Assembly: GCA_900095095.1 (NCBI GenBank)
Contig: FMBT01000378.1
Coordinates: 1 to 64,000 of the forward strand
From: Fragilariopsis cylindrus CCMP1102
Lineage: Eukaryota; Bacillariophyta; Bacillariophyceae; Bacillariales; Bacillariaceae
Direction: 5' to 3'
Length of the DNA: 64,000 nt
The notes under the pieces were generated by a model. That model was not told the origin of the DNA. It ran no database searches and saw only the letters and a program-made list of their open reading frames with translations. The stretch's first letter is position 1. The number at the start of each line of letters is the position of its first letter. Position numbers and translations under genes: made by a program. Below are positions 20,574-31,619 of this stretch, one piece after another.

Positions 20574-20688
20574 TGTACACATAATAAGGTCATATATATC
20601 TTCACAAGCAACAAGAATAACAACCGACTCCTCAAATAAAGACAAATACTTGTATCAAGATTTATTTAAATTATACAACAAAAAGAAG

Positions 20689-21405
20689 ATGACCTGGTTG
20701 GGAGCTGACAAGAATGGCAACAATAGTATCGATCTCATTTCAGTTAAAAGAATGCGTGAAAATCGTCCACGACGATCAATTATTAGTATTGATGATACAG
20801 ATCATTTAATGGATGTCCGAGCAGCTCGTCGTCGTTCTATCGTTTTGTTGACGAATGCACATGATGATATTGATGTATCTAGTTATAATTCCTGGAATCA
20901 TGTTTGGAAAAATGTCTCACCAGATAATTTACGAAATATGTTAAACAAAGAAGAAAAAGCTATATTACAGAATTCTGTCCCAAAATTAGAGGATGCCGAA
21001 ACGGTCGTAACCGCAGATGAATCTGAGTCGTCTCGACAATTTTCTTCTACAAGTACTATCTCGTCAAGTGGTACAATTCCCTTTCCTGAGAAGAATCAAC
21101 AGCAGCAATCGTCATGGCGTAGTCGTCTTAATGCAATATCACGATGGGAACATAGACAGGAAAAGGAATATCATGATACTTTAGATGAACGTCAGAAGGT
21201 GCAACAGGACATCAATAAGAATAAGAAGGCAGGTTATCGTTGGCCTGGTGCTCGTCAACAATCCATTCGAGATGGTTTAGACTTTTCACGTGATGTCAAT
21301 TTAGCACGTCGTGGTGAGTCAATATATGCAATGGTTGATACATTTCCAGAACTTTCTGCTAATATAAATGATCTTCACAACAACAACAACGATGACAATA
21401 AATGA
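20689..21405 (+). CDS. charged protein of unknown function
   Basis: The frame is open from 20650; the ATG at 20689 (MTWLGADKNG) is preferred and gives 238 residues. The protein is strongly charged. An Arg-rich stretch (RENRPRRSIISIDD, DVRAARRRSIVLL) carries two RRSI words that would fit basophilic kinase sites. Then come WNHVWKNVSPDNLRNMLNKEEK, a Ser-rich linker, and a helical basic region (SRWEHRQEKEYHDTLDERQKVQQD) with GYRWPGARQQSIRDGLDFS. No signal peptide, membrane segment or known domain was recognised. It converges on the WD-repeat-like gene at 21928. Confidence 0.6.
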   Translation: MTWLGADKNGNNSIDLISVKRMRENRPRRSIISIDDTDHLMDVRAARRRSIVLLTNAHDDIDVSSYNSWNHVWKNVSPDNLRNMLNKEEKAILQNSVPKLEDAETVVTADESESSRQFSSTSTISSSGTIPFPEKNQQQQSSWRSRLNAISRWEHRQEKEYHDTLDERQKVQQDINKNKKAGYRWPGARQQSIRDGLDFSRDVNLARRGESIYAMVDTFPELSANINDLHNNNNDDNK

Positions 21406-21927
21406 TAATAGTAATAATAATGACAATAACTATGAAGGTAATAGTAATGGTTATATGCAAGATGCACGTAAATCATCGAGTCCGAAGACTAAGACATGTG
21501 TATTGGACCTAATTGCTTGATTAATTATGAAATTATATACTGTTAATGAATTCAGTAACGATTAAACCAAACTATTAGTAGAAATAGTTCGAAGCACTAT
21601 TTATGATCGCATGGATGCAATTTCGATGATACGAGAGAAAGAAAGAAACATTTCTAGAATAATATTTGAATAAAATATACATACATATATAGATTACAAT
21701 CATACATACGTTCTATTATTCTATAAAATCTAGTAGTTCTAGCTAGAATCGTTCTGTAATCTTGCAAAACACAATACTGTAGTAAAAATATTGTTGTAAT
21801 TCATTCGTTTGTGTTGTAATTATTAGCTAGCTTAGCCTATCACTCTCCTTTTACTGACTGAATTTCTTTTTATGTTTTGTATTTTACCACCATTGATAAT
21901 TGTTTGTCATCGCCGTCATCGCTGTAA
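21406..21927. other. convergent intergenic spacer
   Basis: AT-rich spacer between convergent genes, with ATA/CATA repeats near 21678-21692. No gene is seen. Confidence 0.4.
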
Positions 21928-24117
21928 TCACCAATCATCATAATCATCATCACCCCCACCACCATCGGAGAAACGATCCATTGAAAAATCATGAACACAT
22001 ACATATTGATCCATCCCATTAGTGACAAGGACTGAATCATTTACTGCTACTAGATTGGGACGACCGCCTACTACAGCAGAAAATTTGAGTCCTTGCATGT
22101 CATATAAAGCTTTTCCAGTTGTTGAATCCCAAAATGTCAAACCATGGTCAGTTGCTGCCAATAGGACTTGTTGGATGCATAGCAGACCACGAATCGAAGG
22201 AGAAGAATTTTCGTCGTCGTCGTCGTCGTAGTCACCATAATCGTAGTTGTCGCGGCCCTCCTTTGTTTCGTATACATGCGTTTTCCCTTTCGGAAGTCGT
22301 TGTGATGCCATCCTAGGCCAATATTCTAATCGGCCAATACCAGCTTGGATGAGTTCCCATTGTTTGATTCCACCCCCAACATTCCCAGCGATCAAAGATT
22401 TACCAGGAGGTCTACTGATATTACTGCTACTTCTATCATCAGTAGTATCACCAAGAGTTCCCGGTCCAGCAGCACATATCGTTGATACACCTGGCTCCTT
22501 GGTGGTGAAGGCGAGGAAACTTTTCGCTAACGGTAACGATTGTAGTGGACCCGCTACCGGGATATATAAATCTCCTAGATCATCCTCAACGCTACTGCAT
22601 TCGCCTACGATTGTTGACAGTGCAAAGATAGAAATTCTTCCTGTTTGGCTACCCAGATATAAATATTGATCATCAACTTCCATAGATAAAATTGAATCTG
22701 AACGTCGATCATCATATTCTTCTTCCTCTTCCTGCTGTTGTCTCAGAAGATTAGCATCAAGTCGGATCTTGATTTCGGAAGATTCGCTATCGATATCGAT
22801 GCTACCACTACCACTACTACTGCTACTGAGAACTTCCCAAACAACTACCTGTCCATTCTCTGAAACCGATACGATGAATGTAGAAGAAGAATCGTCAACG
22901 TTGTTTTGTGGAATGATCTTCATAGCTACTATTGACGATGTATGAATCGTTTCGATATCAATTTTTATATCCGATGACAATGACGATGATGATGAGGACG
23001 TACTACTACTCGGTAGTAAGAATCCAGTTTCTTCATTCGGAATAACTTTCCATCCCTGAATAGAACTAGGTGAGTCATGAGAAATAGTCCATATCATCCT
23101 ACAAGCTGCGGGTAGGATTAACATGTCCACAACAGCAGCAGATGTTGATGACGATGATGACTTTGATGATGTTTGAATCTGTGATAAAACTTCAAATGGT
23201 GATTGTGATGCCGAAGAAGACCGATCGTCGTCATCATCAATGCCGTTGTCAATGTCGTTATTTTCACGTTGTAATGCTGTATCAACGATCATACTACCAT
23301 TATCAGTTTCTTTAGCGACCAATTTATTTTCAAAGTAGGTTGTTATTGAGCGATTGTCTACTCCATTATTATTTGCATTCTTATCGTACAACGGAGATGA
23401 TATTGTTTCCATTTGTAGCCAACAGATACTTCCATCAGACCGTCCAACAATTAATAAAGTGATATCTTCATCGTCGTCGTCATCATCGTCGAATACTGAT
23501 ACTGCCTGTCTTATACACGTAACGATAGTTTTATCGTCATTATTATCTTCGCCGGCCAATGAACATCCCCAAACACCCCAGTATCCATCTTTCCAATTAT
23601 CACTTATTTGTTGCCGATTCAATTGCTCGTTCAAAGCCAATGCCTGAAAACGTTGATTCAACATACTAGATGATGATGCGGGAGATGATAATGCTTCGTC
23701 TTTGTTGTTATTATTTTTGTTGATGTTATTAATGTCATCATTCTCTCTACTAGTATCATCTGCGTAACCGGTGTCTGTATTCTCGCCAATGACAAAGTCA
23801 AAGTCGTCGAAGTATTCAATATTTTTCGTTTTATCGTTCTCTTCTATATTGTCGTCTTCGACTTCGTCGTCGTCGTCATTTGTGTCTTCCTTTTCGAAAT
23901 TGATGTTGTCATAGAGACGAAAATTATCGAATTGTCGAAAGTTAGGAAAAGGACGATGCTGCTGTTGTTGTCGTCGCCAATTCCTGCTACTGATGGGATG
24001 TGATTTTGGTGCTAGAATTGTCGATGTTGTAGGCGAAAGACTCCATCCCGAAACTAATGACATTGACATCGACGGTGTCGTCGATGATATCAAGTAATAA
24101 ATCAGTAAAGACGACAT
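21928..24117 (-). CDS. WD-repeat-like beta-propeller protein
   Basis: This 729-residue protein starts with a possible signal peptide (MSSLLIYYLISSTTPSMSMSLVSG). After acidic low-complexity sequence, repeats of beta-propeller type appear: YWGVWGCSLAG, DITLLIVGRSDGSICWLQME, STFIVSVSENGQVVVWEVL, DDQYLYLGSQTGRISIFAL, SLIAGNVGGGIKQWELI, VLLAATDHGLTFWDSTTGKALYDM, and VLVTNGMDQYVCVHDFSMD. The spacing and D-G/S-x-V-x-W endings are those of divergent WD40 units. The repeats are separated by long Asp/Ser runs. WD propellers act as scaffolds; the partner is unknown. The transcript runs away from the copia element inserted 195 bp upstream of its start. Confidence 0.78.
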   Translation of the reverse strand: MSSLLIYYLISSTTPSMSMSLVSGWSLSPTTSTILAPKSHPISSRNWRRQQQQHRPFPNFRQFDNFRLYDNINFEKEDTNDDDDEVEDDNIEENDKTKNIEYFDDFDFVIGENTDTGYADDTSRENDDINNINKNNNNKDEALSSPASSSSMLNQRFQALALNEQLNRQQISDNWKDGYWGVWGCSLAGEDNNDDKTIVTCIRQAVSVFDDDDDDDEDITLLIVGRSDGSICWLQMETISSPLYDKNANNNGVDNRSITTYFENKLVAKETDNGSMIVDTALQRENNDIDNGIDDDDDRSSSASQSPFEVLSQIQTSSKSSSSSTSAAVVDMLILPAACRMIWTISHDSPSSIQGWKVIPNEETGFLLPSSSTSSSSSSLSSDIKIDIETIHTSSIVAMKIIPQNNVDDSSSTFIVSVSENGQVVVWEVLSSSSSGSGSIDIDSESSEIKIRLDANLLRQQQEEEEEYDDRRSDSILSMEVDDQYLYLGSQTGRISIFALSTIVGECSSVEDDLGDLYIPVAGPLQSLPLAKSFLAFTTKEPGVSTICAAGPGTLGDTTDDRSSSNISRPPGKSLIAGNVGGGIKQWELIQAGIGRLEYWPRMASQRLPKGKTHVYETKEGRDNYDYGDYDDDDDENSSPSIRGLLCIQQVLLAATDHGLTFWDSTTGKALYDMQGLKFSAVVGGRPNLVAVNDSVLVTNGMDQYVCVHDFSMDRFSDGGGGDDDYDDW

Positions 24118-24307
24118 TGTACACTATATAACAGGTTCCTCTCCTTCTCAGATAACAATGATCGATCGGAGGATATTATTGACAATCTTCGAGCTGAGTA
24201 GTCGCTTTGTAATCGAGCCGTATTATCGCTGACATGTTTAATGTTCTTATGCATCATTGCGTTAATATTAGAATTCTTTTCTGAAATCTGGAAGATCTTC
24301 TACAGTA

Positions 24308-24312
24308 ATTCC
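24308..24312. repeat. target-site duplication, left copy (ATTCC)
   Basis: ATTCC precedes the left LTR and recurs directly after the right LTR at 31261-31265. This is the five-base duplication made by copia integration. Confidence 0.9.
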
Positions 24313-24577
24313 TGCTAGAAGGAACGGTATAGCAATAGATTGAGTCAAACGAGTCGTATCATGGAAATCCAGACATGGATAAGATGACACGTCGCACCTC
24401 TTTAGAATGAGTGGTCAAGAGCCTCTATACAAGATATAGATGACACCACTCGGATTGGAGGCATATCCTAACCATTGGATGGTTTAGGATGAAAGATGTG
24501 CACTTACTCTAGCTATCATAACTTTAAGAATTACGATTTACCAACTACTACGCTTTGTATTTTGTATATCTTTAGCA
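24313..24577 (+). repeat. 5' LTR of copia element 1
   Basis: 265-bp LTR beginning TGCTAGAAGG and ending TCTTTAGCA. It looks identical to the copy at 30996-31260 by direct reading. Confidence 0.95.
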
Positions 24578-24643
24578 GGTTAATTTACCCCAAACCGGGC
24601 ATCGAACTGTCGTCTACTGGTTGACTCACTGAGTCGATCGACA

Positions 24644-27600
24644 ATGGCGCCAGCGCCTCCGGACCCCGGAGGAGAGATGGGAACTCCTGTTTCACTTGTG
24701 TCCACTGCAAACCGATTCCTACAACGGATCACCGCAGCGTCGACAAGACAAGCGACAACAGTCTCTCGTCAACCTCCTTCTCCTAATCCTACTAGCAACT
24801 CGTTGCGACCTGCTCTACACACCTCTGAGCCCCTACATATTCCAAGACCTGATGTAACTAACATTATCTCCCCTTCATCCGTGAGCGTACGATCTCGACA
24901 ATCGACAGACCCAGATGGAAGTACAGGTGATGAAGTAGTTGCAAATCTTCGCGCTTTTGCATCTTCTGCCACCAAGGCATTAGACGCTGAAATTGCTGCA
25001 ATCCATGATTTAGATACAATCGATGAAGCTCCATTACGCACCGAAGTGATCGACACCTCCGTGTCACCTTCAAAGCTGGATCCCATTGAATCGATCTCTC
25101 CCAAGACCACGACCGCGAAGACAACCAATCGCATACCCTCACCCGGTATGACGCCTCCACCATTCATATTTTCACCTCCTCTTGATCCACCACACATTCC
25201 TTGGATTACCTTAGTCAGTGACGCTTGTCGTCAAATGATTTTGACCATCCCAGGGCCCTTGGTGACTCAAGTACAACGAGACATGAATTCTTATGCCAAT
25301 GGTGATGACTCCACAAAGTTCATTCTCTTTGCAGAATTCTTATTTGCTAAAGCACATAAGGATGCCCACCCTACACCTTCCCTCGATGAGTCAAGTATAT
25401 CTACTCTCAGTGAGGTTAACGTAGCAGCATCACTTTCTAAAGTGAGTGAACACTTGGATGTAATATCGCAGCGTCTCTGTGATCCTACATCTACCAAAGT
25501 AATTAATCATGATGATAAGCAAGTGATGAACTCGAAATATACTGATTTCGATCCACTTCCTGATGCATACACCTATGAATCCATGTGTCAATGGAAACTA
25601 CGTGTATCAAATCGGCTCAACTCTCCTCCATGGAAATTAGATGATATTTCTATTTTAGATATGAAGGACATGCCCGGTACATCAGAACGATACAGGCTTC
25701 GATCCAATCGATTCTGTACTCACCTGCATGATCTCATGAAAGATGCCAAGCTCGACTCATTGTCTTTGCAATTACAACCTACTATATCTAAGGGATATGG
25801 TGTCTCTCTCTTCATCGAGATCTTTGAGACCCTCCTCCCTCTGACTTCCACCAAGATCATCTCTGTTATCCGGGAGCTCGGTACTGTCACTCAGCGAAAT
25901 GAAGAATGTGCACATGAACTAGCACAACGCGTTAACACCCTTTGGGATCGGTTTGATCTCATGGGATACAACACTCTCGCTCAGGTCAAAACTGCCTTCC
26001 TTCAACGCGCTTTTCTTGATGGTACATACAAGGATGAGAAATGCTTAGAATATATTGACAATCAGCTGGTTCAAGGAGATTTTAAACTATCAGACTATAC
26101 ATCTGACACCTTCACAAATCACATGAACCAAATCTTTTCTAACTCAGAAGTGTTCTCGAACGGACGGATGAAGAAGCTCAATGCTCGTCATGCCGCCCGT
26201 GCAGCGACCACTGGGGGGAAGAGTGAAGAAACAAATGATTCTAAGGACGCAAACCTCCACATCAACATGAGTGGTGATTATGGTCTTAACAGTTCAGGTG
26301 GAGGAAATTCAAAGGTCACTATCTTTGATGTCGCTAACATGCTGAAAATGACTAACTGCTTAGCATGCCGATACCCGAAGAACGATCCCTGCAATCACCA
26401 TATGCACAAATGTCCACTACTCGCAGAGTTTGGATTAACAGTGACATATGATCCGACGAAGGACCAACATCGCGAAAGCCTTAGTAACCGTTTTAAGCAA
26501 CGGGGACAAGCCAAAGCAGCCAAGCTCAAGCAAGCTGCTGAAGCTACTGCTGCCACCAGCACACCTGCACAAGCACCCACTCCAGTAGCGGAAGGCTTCC
26601 AAACCGTCGGAAAGAACGGAAAGGATGTCAAGACGACTACGGAAAAGGAACCTGCTTCGAAGAAGAGTGCCGGAACTGGGAGATCTGCAGGATTGGGATC
26701 GTTCTCTCCAGACGGAGACTTTGTAGATGCTCATACAGCCATTAATGACATTAAAGATGACGATTCCGATTACCTCACGCCTATATATACAGAACTTAGT
26801 CGTCTCTCTCGTCTAGATCCCACAACACAGCGTATGAACCACTGCATTGGATCTTGCAAAAGTGTTAGAAAAGTCTGTTTTGATGAAAATGTGAGGCCGA
26901 ATCAAATTAAAAACACAAAGTGTACCACAAAGAACATACCGAGTCGACAAATCGTTCCGGATAGTGGCGCCACGGCGCACATGTTAACTGAAGAGGATGA
27001 CTTTGGGGACGACTATAAGAAATGTCGCGACGTGTTTGTTTATATGGGCGACGGAACACCAGTCCCCGTACAAGGATACGGAACAGGAAGAATCAAGATG
27101 GATGGAAAAGTGCAAGTTCTTAAGAAGGCTTTGCATGTGCCAACTCTTGATTGCAGCCTGCTGTCGATCACACGTCATGGGCGTAGCGGAAAGGGCTGTT
27201 CATTCATCATTGAAAACGGATGCATGCACTTAACCTTCCCAAACTTTACCATAAATACTTCAATCCCTTCCAATGGTGATTTAAGGCTGCCACTTGAAGC
27301 CCTCAGTCCGGATGACTGGGGAGAACCGGATTTTACTTATGAAGCCGGAGGAGATAATTATCTTGATGTTTTTAGTAATCGCATCAACTTTCTCAACCGA
27401 GTACATAGAGGCCGCGCGATGACACGCGGACAAAGAAAGAAAAACAGGGACCAACTCCAATCCTGTTTTGAACACTCCACATCACAAAATGAATCACACA
27501 TACCGAATATTCCGTCATCCTCTCCGGATGATGATGCATCATCATTTAATGAATTCGATGACATGGGTGATGATTATTTATGTGAAGGAGATCCTGGGGA

Positions 27601-30600
27601 GATGCTTAAACAAGCACTTAAGGAACTCGACATGAATGACATAAAAGACTTAATGCAGGACAGCGACACTGACGCGCCACCATTTGAGAAGCAAGAACGC
27701 AAACCCCCTCCGCAATATCACTTAGAAAGTAGTCGCGGAGATGTGATTGAGCGCCTCACTAATCATACACTTCAATCATACTTTGGAGGAAGGCAACTCA
27801 AGGACTATCGTCTACTATCCAAATTAGGTACTGGCATATCAGTCATTGACAACAAGAACGACATCCCGACAGTTGGATCCATGGTGAACCGACGTCGTGG
27901 GAAGCGTCGCCGTAAAGGATCAAAGGCGATTGCCCCTCTACAACTTGTAGGCATGGATATTGGATATGGTGATGGAAAATCACCCGGTGGGTACAAATAC
28001 ACTCTCGTCTTAGTTGACCAGTGTACCACCAACTCGTTTGTTTACGGAATGCATGGCGCTTCCGGAGCAGACGTGGCAGAGGCTCTATGGAAATTCTTCA
28101 TAGACGCAGGAGGATTTCCTGAAACCATTCAATGCGATTTCGATCCAAAGTTGATTGGTGGAAAGGCAATTGCCTTATTGCGGTCACATGGGTGTCGCGT
28201 CCGAGCGGCGCCTCCTGGACGACAAGATAAAAATGGATTGGTTGAACGCCGATGGTCACTACTCACTTCAATGGCACGCTCTTTCTTAGCGGATGCACAA
28301 CTACCAAAGAAATTTTGGTACTGGGCAATTCGAGAAGCATGTGTGCGATTGAATGTATTACCAATAAGCTCCAACCCAGCCAGTACCGACCCCGAATTCT
28401 TAACCACACCACACGAAGCATTTTATGGAGAGAAACCAGACTATCGAGTCCTCTTTCCTTTCGGTTGTGTAGGTGCGTTTCGCAGAGTTCGCGACGGTAC
28501 ACGAGACAGAACCAAGTTTGAATCACAAGGACTACTGGGTATTGCACTTGGTAGAAGCGAATTCACAAATGGGATGGTGTTCTACAATCCAATCATGGAT
28601 AGTTTCTGCACATCAGCAGACTATATCCTTGACAAGAATAGACTAGTTGGGGAAGTTTTTCCCAATATCTCCTATGATGGGGGGTTGACAACATCGGTAA
28701 TATCGACTAGTAGTGGCCCTACTAAATTCGATATAAATGAAAAGATTTACATTCAATGTCAGAATACATATGATATATTGGAAGCGATGGTGATAACACC
28801 TCCAACTTCGAAGAGTAATTATTATACTGTGAAATTAGACAATGATAACTGTATAGATGTTAAACAAGAACACATGTTTACAGAACACAATATTCCTGCT
28901 TCAGGAAAGCCATCGATTGCACTAGACTTCCTTAAGCCAAAATGGTTGAAGCAAGATCAAAAGGTGACGATGCTAATAGAAGACATTTACAGGCAAGGAT
29001 ACCTGTCAATTGGAACAGAAAATACTTGGGAATTTGTTGTCAGAGACAAACACGGAAAGGAAACTCTCTCGGCAAGCATTGCTGATATAGCATACTCGTG
29101 GAAGCATAGACTACAGGAGAGCACTTTTGATATAGGATGGCAAGAGGACGTAGCCAGAAGAGTAGTAGGTTGGGGTAGACACGTGTCTGCAGCACACCTA
29201 CATAACCCTTTGGCTCCTCCCAACCTCCGAAAAGCATTGCATGAATCAAACAAAGATCACAACGTGTGGAAGGACGCATACAATGAAGAGTACAGTGGAC
29301 TAAAACGATTGGATACCTTCACAGAAATCGATGAGAAAGAGTATCAGAAATTGCTTAAAGTGCATGGAAAAGACATTGAAGCCATTCCAACAATGAATTT
29401 ATTTACTGTTAAGAAAGATAAAGAAGGAAATCCAATCAGAGCAAAATCTAGAATAGTCGTATTGGGCAACCACGAACAACGAACTTGGACCAGAGAAGAC
29501 AGATACGCACCAGTATTGAGTTCCTCTGCAGCAAGATTGCTTGTGTCAATGGCTGTCGACGACGGATGCTACCTGAAACAAGGAGATTGTAAGAACGCCT
29601 TCTGCCAACCTGAACTCCCTGATGATGAATTGTGCATAGTAAGACCTCCTATTGGATGTCCAAACACGAAGAAAGGTACCTACTGGAAACTGAACAAGAC
29701 CCTTTATGGATTGTCAAGATCAGCCCATCACTGGTACACACTCATGGATAACCTATTGAAGGAGATTGGATTCGAATCAATGGGCCAGGATCGATGCGTC
29801 TATAAATGCACGCCCATTCCTGGTAAACCACCAATACACTTGGGACTATACGTAGACGATTTCGTATTCTATTCCAAGTCGGACGAAGTGGAAGAATGGT
29901 TCGAACAACAACTTAAATCAAAGGTCAAAGTGGATTTCATGGGAACTGTATCTTGGTTTCTAGGGCAAGCATATGAATGGTATAGATTTGACGATGGACG
30001 TCTCACGTGCCACATCTCTCAGCAAGCCTTCGTGGACCAAATGCTGGAAAAGCACAAGCTCACAGACTGTAAGCCAAGTAGAACTCCATACAGATCCGGA
30101 TTAGTAATAGACAGAGTGAAACGCGATGATATCAAACCTGAAGACAAGGAAGAGTTAGTTAATTCTTTCCAGTCAATCATGGGAGGATTAACATGGCTCT
30201 CGATCAATACTAGACCAGATATATGTACAGCAACAAAGTTACTGGGACAATTCTGCAGCAATCCGTCTTATGGTCATTTTCAATCTGCGAAACACGTCTT
30301 ACGTTATCTAAGTCACACGTCTTCCCATGGTATATGGTTCACTCAAGGTGATAATATTCTAGAGGGATGCGTTGGTCTTCCAGAAGTGTATGAAGATGAG
30401 AAGACTCTCACATTCACGGATTCAAACTGGGGATCACAAGATGCTTCTCAGCCTAGAGAAAATGAAACTCGAACCGTTACATCTGAAGAAATGAAATCAA
30501 TTCAAGGATATTACATCACCAGAATGGGGGGTCCCATTTGTTGGGGTGTATATCGAGAAAAGAGATTAAGTGGAAGCTCATGTATTGCAGAGATAAAAGC

Positions 30601-30943
30601 AATGCATGAAGGAGTGAAAGAGATTCAATTTCTAAGACACTTGATGCGCCAATTAGGACTAAGTGATGTGAATAATCCCACACCAGTGCTAAATGACAAT
30701 AAAGGAAGTGTTGATTGGGTTGAAAGTGGTTGTAAAGCAACCAAGAAGCTACGACATGAGAACATCAGTGAATTGAGTATTGCAGAAGGAAGATTGAATG
30801 GAGAAGTAGAAATTGCCTGGATCCCAGGAAAATCCAACCCATCTGACATATTCACCAAAGAAGACAAGGATGTCGGACATTTCGAAGGACTAAGAGACCT
30901 CATGGTTAAACCCCGTGAGAGTGTTCAGAACCTTCGAGTATAA
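24644..30943 (+). CDS. copia gag-pol polyprotein
   Basis: A single 2,099-residue polyprotein. The N-terminal third is gag, ending in a Cys/His cluster around residues 572-590 that stands where a zinc knuckle is expected. The protease active-site DSG is at residues 773-775. The integrase core follows, with GMDIGYGDGKS, QCDFDPKLIGG and KNGLVERRW. The reverse transcriptase has YVDD at 1736-1739, and the RNase H region includes FTDSNWGS and WIPGKSNPSD near the end. Having integrase before reverse transcriptase defines Ty1/copia rather than gypsy. The product would act in cytoplasmic particles and integrate cDNA in the nucleus. No host function is implied. Confidence 0.95.
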   Translation: MAPAPPDPGGEMGTPVSLVSTANRFLQRITAASTRQATTVSRQPPSPNPTSNSLRPALHTSEPLHIPRPDVTNIISPSSVSVRSRQSTDPDGSTGDEVVANLRAFASSATKALDAEIAAIHDLDTIDEAPLRTEVIDTSVSPSKLDPIESISPKTTTAKTTNRIPSPGMTPPPFIFSPPLDPPHIPWITLVSDACRQMILTIPGPLVTQVQRDMNSYANGDDSTKFILFAEFLFAKAHKDAHPTPSLDESSISTLSEVNVAASLSKVSEHLDVISQRLCDPTSTKVINHDDKQVMNSKYTDFDPLPDAYTYESMCQWKLRVSNRLNSPPWKLDDISILDMKDMPGTSERYRLRSNRFCTHLHDLMKDAKLDSLSLQLQPTISKGYGVSLFIEIFETLLPLTSTKIISVIRELGTVTQRNEECAHELAQRVNTLWDRFDLMGYNTLAQVKTAFLQRAFLDGTYKDEKCLEYIDNQLVQGDFKLSDYTSDTFTNHMNQIFSNSEVFSNGRMKKLNARHAARAATTGGKSEETNDSKDANLHINMSGDYGLNSSGGGNSKVTIFDVANMLKMTNCLACRYPKNDPCNHHMHKCPLLAEFGLTVTYDPTKDQHRESLSNRFKQRGQAKAAKLKQAAEATAATSTPAQAPTPVAEGFQTVGKNGKDVKTTTEKEPASKKSAGTGRSAGLGSFSPDGDFVDAHTAINDIKDDDSDYLTPIYTELSRLSRLDPTTQRMNHCIGSCKSVRKVCFDENVRPNQIKNTKCTTKNIPSRQIVPDSGATAHMLTEEDDFGDDYKKCRDVFVYMGDGTPVPVQGYGTGRIKMDGKVQVLKKALHVPTLDCSLLSITRHGRSGKGCSFIIENGCMHLTFPNFTINTSIPSNGDLRLPLEALSPDDWGEPDFTYEAGGDNYLDVFSNRINFLNRVHRGRAMTRGQRKKNRDQLQSCFEHSTSQNESHIPNIPSSSPDDDASSFNEFDDMGDDYLCEGDPGEMLKQALKELDMNDIKDLMQDSDTDAPPFEKQERKPPPQYHLESSRGDVIERLTNHTLQSYFGGRQLKDYRLLSKLGTGISVIDNKNDIPTVGSMVNRRRGKRRRKGSKAIAPLQLVGMDIGYGDGKSPGGYKYTLVLVDQCTTNSFVYGMHGASGADVAEALWKFFIDAGGFPETIQCDFDPKLIGGKAIALLRSHGCRVRAAPPGRQDKNGLVERRWSLLTSMARSFLADAQLPKKFWYWAIREACVRLNVLPISSNPASTDPEFLTTPHEAFYGEKPDYRVLFPFGCVGAFRRVRDGTRDRTKFESQGLLGIALGRSEFTNGMVFYNPIMDSFCTSADYILDKNRLVGEVFPNISYDGGLTTSVISTSSGPTKFDINEKIYIQCQNTYDILEAMVITPPTSKSNYYTVKLDNDNCIDVKQEHMFTEHNIPASGKPSIALDFLKPKWLKQDQKVTMLIEDIYRQGYLSIGTENTWEFVVRDKHGKETLSASIADIAYSWKHRLQESTFDIGWQEDVARRVVGWGRHVSAAHLHNPLAPPNLRKALHESNKDHNVWKDAYNEEYSGLKRLDTFTEIDEKEYQKLLKVHGKDIEAIPTMNLFTVKKDKEGNPIRAKSRIVVLGNHEQRTWTREDRYAPVLSSSAARLLVSMAVDDGCYLKQGDCKNAFCQPELPDDELCIVRPPIGCPNTKKGTYWKLNKTLYGLSRSAHHWYTLMDNLLKEIGFESMGQDRCVYKCTPIPGKPPIHLGLYVDDFVFYSKSDEVEEWFEQQLKSKVKVDFMGTVSWFLGQAYEWYRFDDGRLTCHISQQAFVDQMLEKHKLTDCKPSRTPYRSGLVIDRVKRDDIKPEDKEELVNSFQSIMGGLTWLSINTRPDICTATKLLGQFCSNPSYGHFQSAKHVLRYLSHTSSHGIWFTQGDNILEGCVGLPEVYEDEKTLTFTDSNWGSQDASQPRENETRTVTSEEMKSIQGYYITRMGGPICWGVYREKRLSGSSCIAEIKAMHEGVKEIQFLRHLMRQLGLSDVNNPTPVLNDNKGSVDWVESGCKATKKLRHENISELSIAEGRLNGEVEIAWIPGKSNPSDIFTKEDKDVGHFEGLRDLMVKPRESVQNLRV

Positions 30944-30995
30944 TTTTATATATATATATAGATTGGTATAAACCTATTAGTACACCTATGGGGGG

Positions 30996-31260
30996 TGCTA
31001 GAAGGAACGGTATAGCAATAGATTGAGTCAAACGAGTCGTATCATGGAAATCCAGACATGGATAAGATGACACGTCGCACCTCTTTAGAATGAGTGGTCA
31101 AGAGCCTCTATACAAGATATAGATGACACCACTCGGATTGGAGGCATATCCTAACCATTGGATGGTTTAGGATGAAAGATGTGCACTTACTCTAGCTATC
31201 ATAACTTTAAGAATTACGATTTACCAACTACTACGCTTTGTATTTTGTATATCTTTAGCA
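30996..31260 (+). repeat. 3' LTR of copia element 1
   Basis: 265-bp LTR preceded by a run of six G (polypurine tract) and followed by the ATTCC duplication at 31261-31265. It appears identical to the left LTR. Confidence 0.95.
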
Positions 31261-31619
31261 ATTCCTTCCCGATCGAGTCGAGTCCCAGTTCGAATGTTTA
31301 GCCTGATCCCTAATCAGTTATATAATGTGCTAATATTAATATTATATTTTACATTCACTCACAAAAAGATATATTTTGATTCATCTGTTTATTATTGGGG
31401 ATTACATTACATTAAGTAGCACGGAAATAGTAGCAATGATAAAGCTAATTGTGGAATTTTGGACTGCAATTGGTCTGGTGATGTTCTGAACAAAACAGCT
31501 AATTATTTTTCTTTGTTGGTTCCAGGTCATAAAGTACAGTATCTGTAGTATCACACTTCAGTATACTGTGATGTGCCTTGAATTAGTATATGATGTTTTA
31601 TCGGTAATGTTTTAGGTGC

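Larger units (their letters stand above)
24313..31260 (+). mobile_element. Ty1/copia LTR retrotransposon, complete-looking
   Basis: A 6,948-bp element in plus orientation bounded by two 265-bp LTRs with TG...CA ends, flanked by ATTCC duplications. It has one continuous gag-pol frame (24644-30943), a short leader after the left LTR, and a G-rich polypurine tract directly before the right LTR. Domain order (gag, protease, integrase, reverse transcriptase, RNase H) is that of Ty1/copia, and the architecture matches the CoDi group known from diatoms. The two LTRs look identical by eye, so the insertion is recent. It looks whole. It sits in the 5' flank of the WD-repeat-like gene. Confidence 0.95.
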
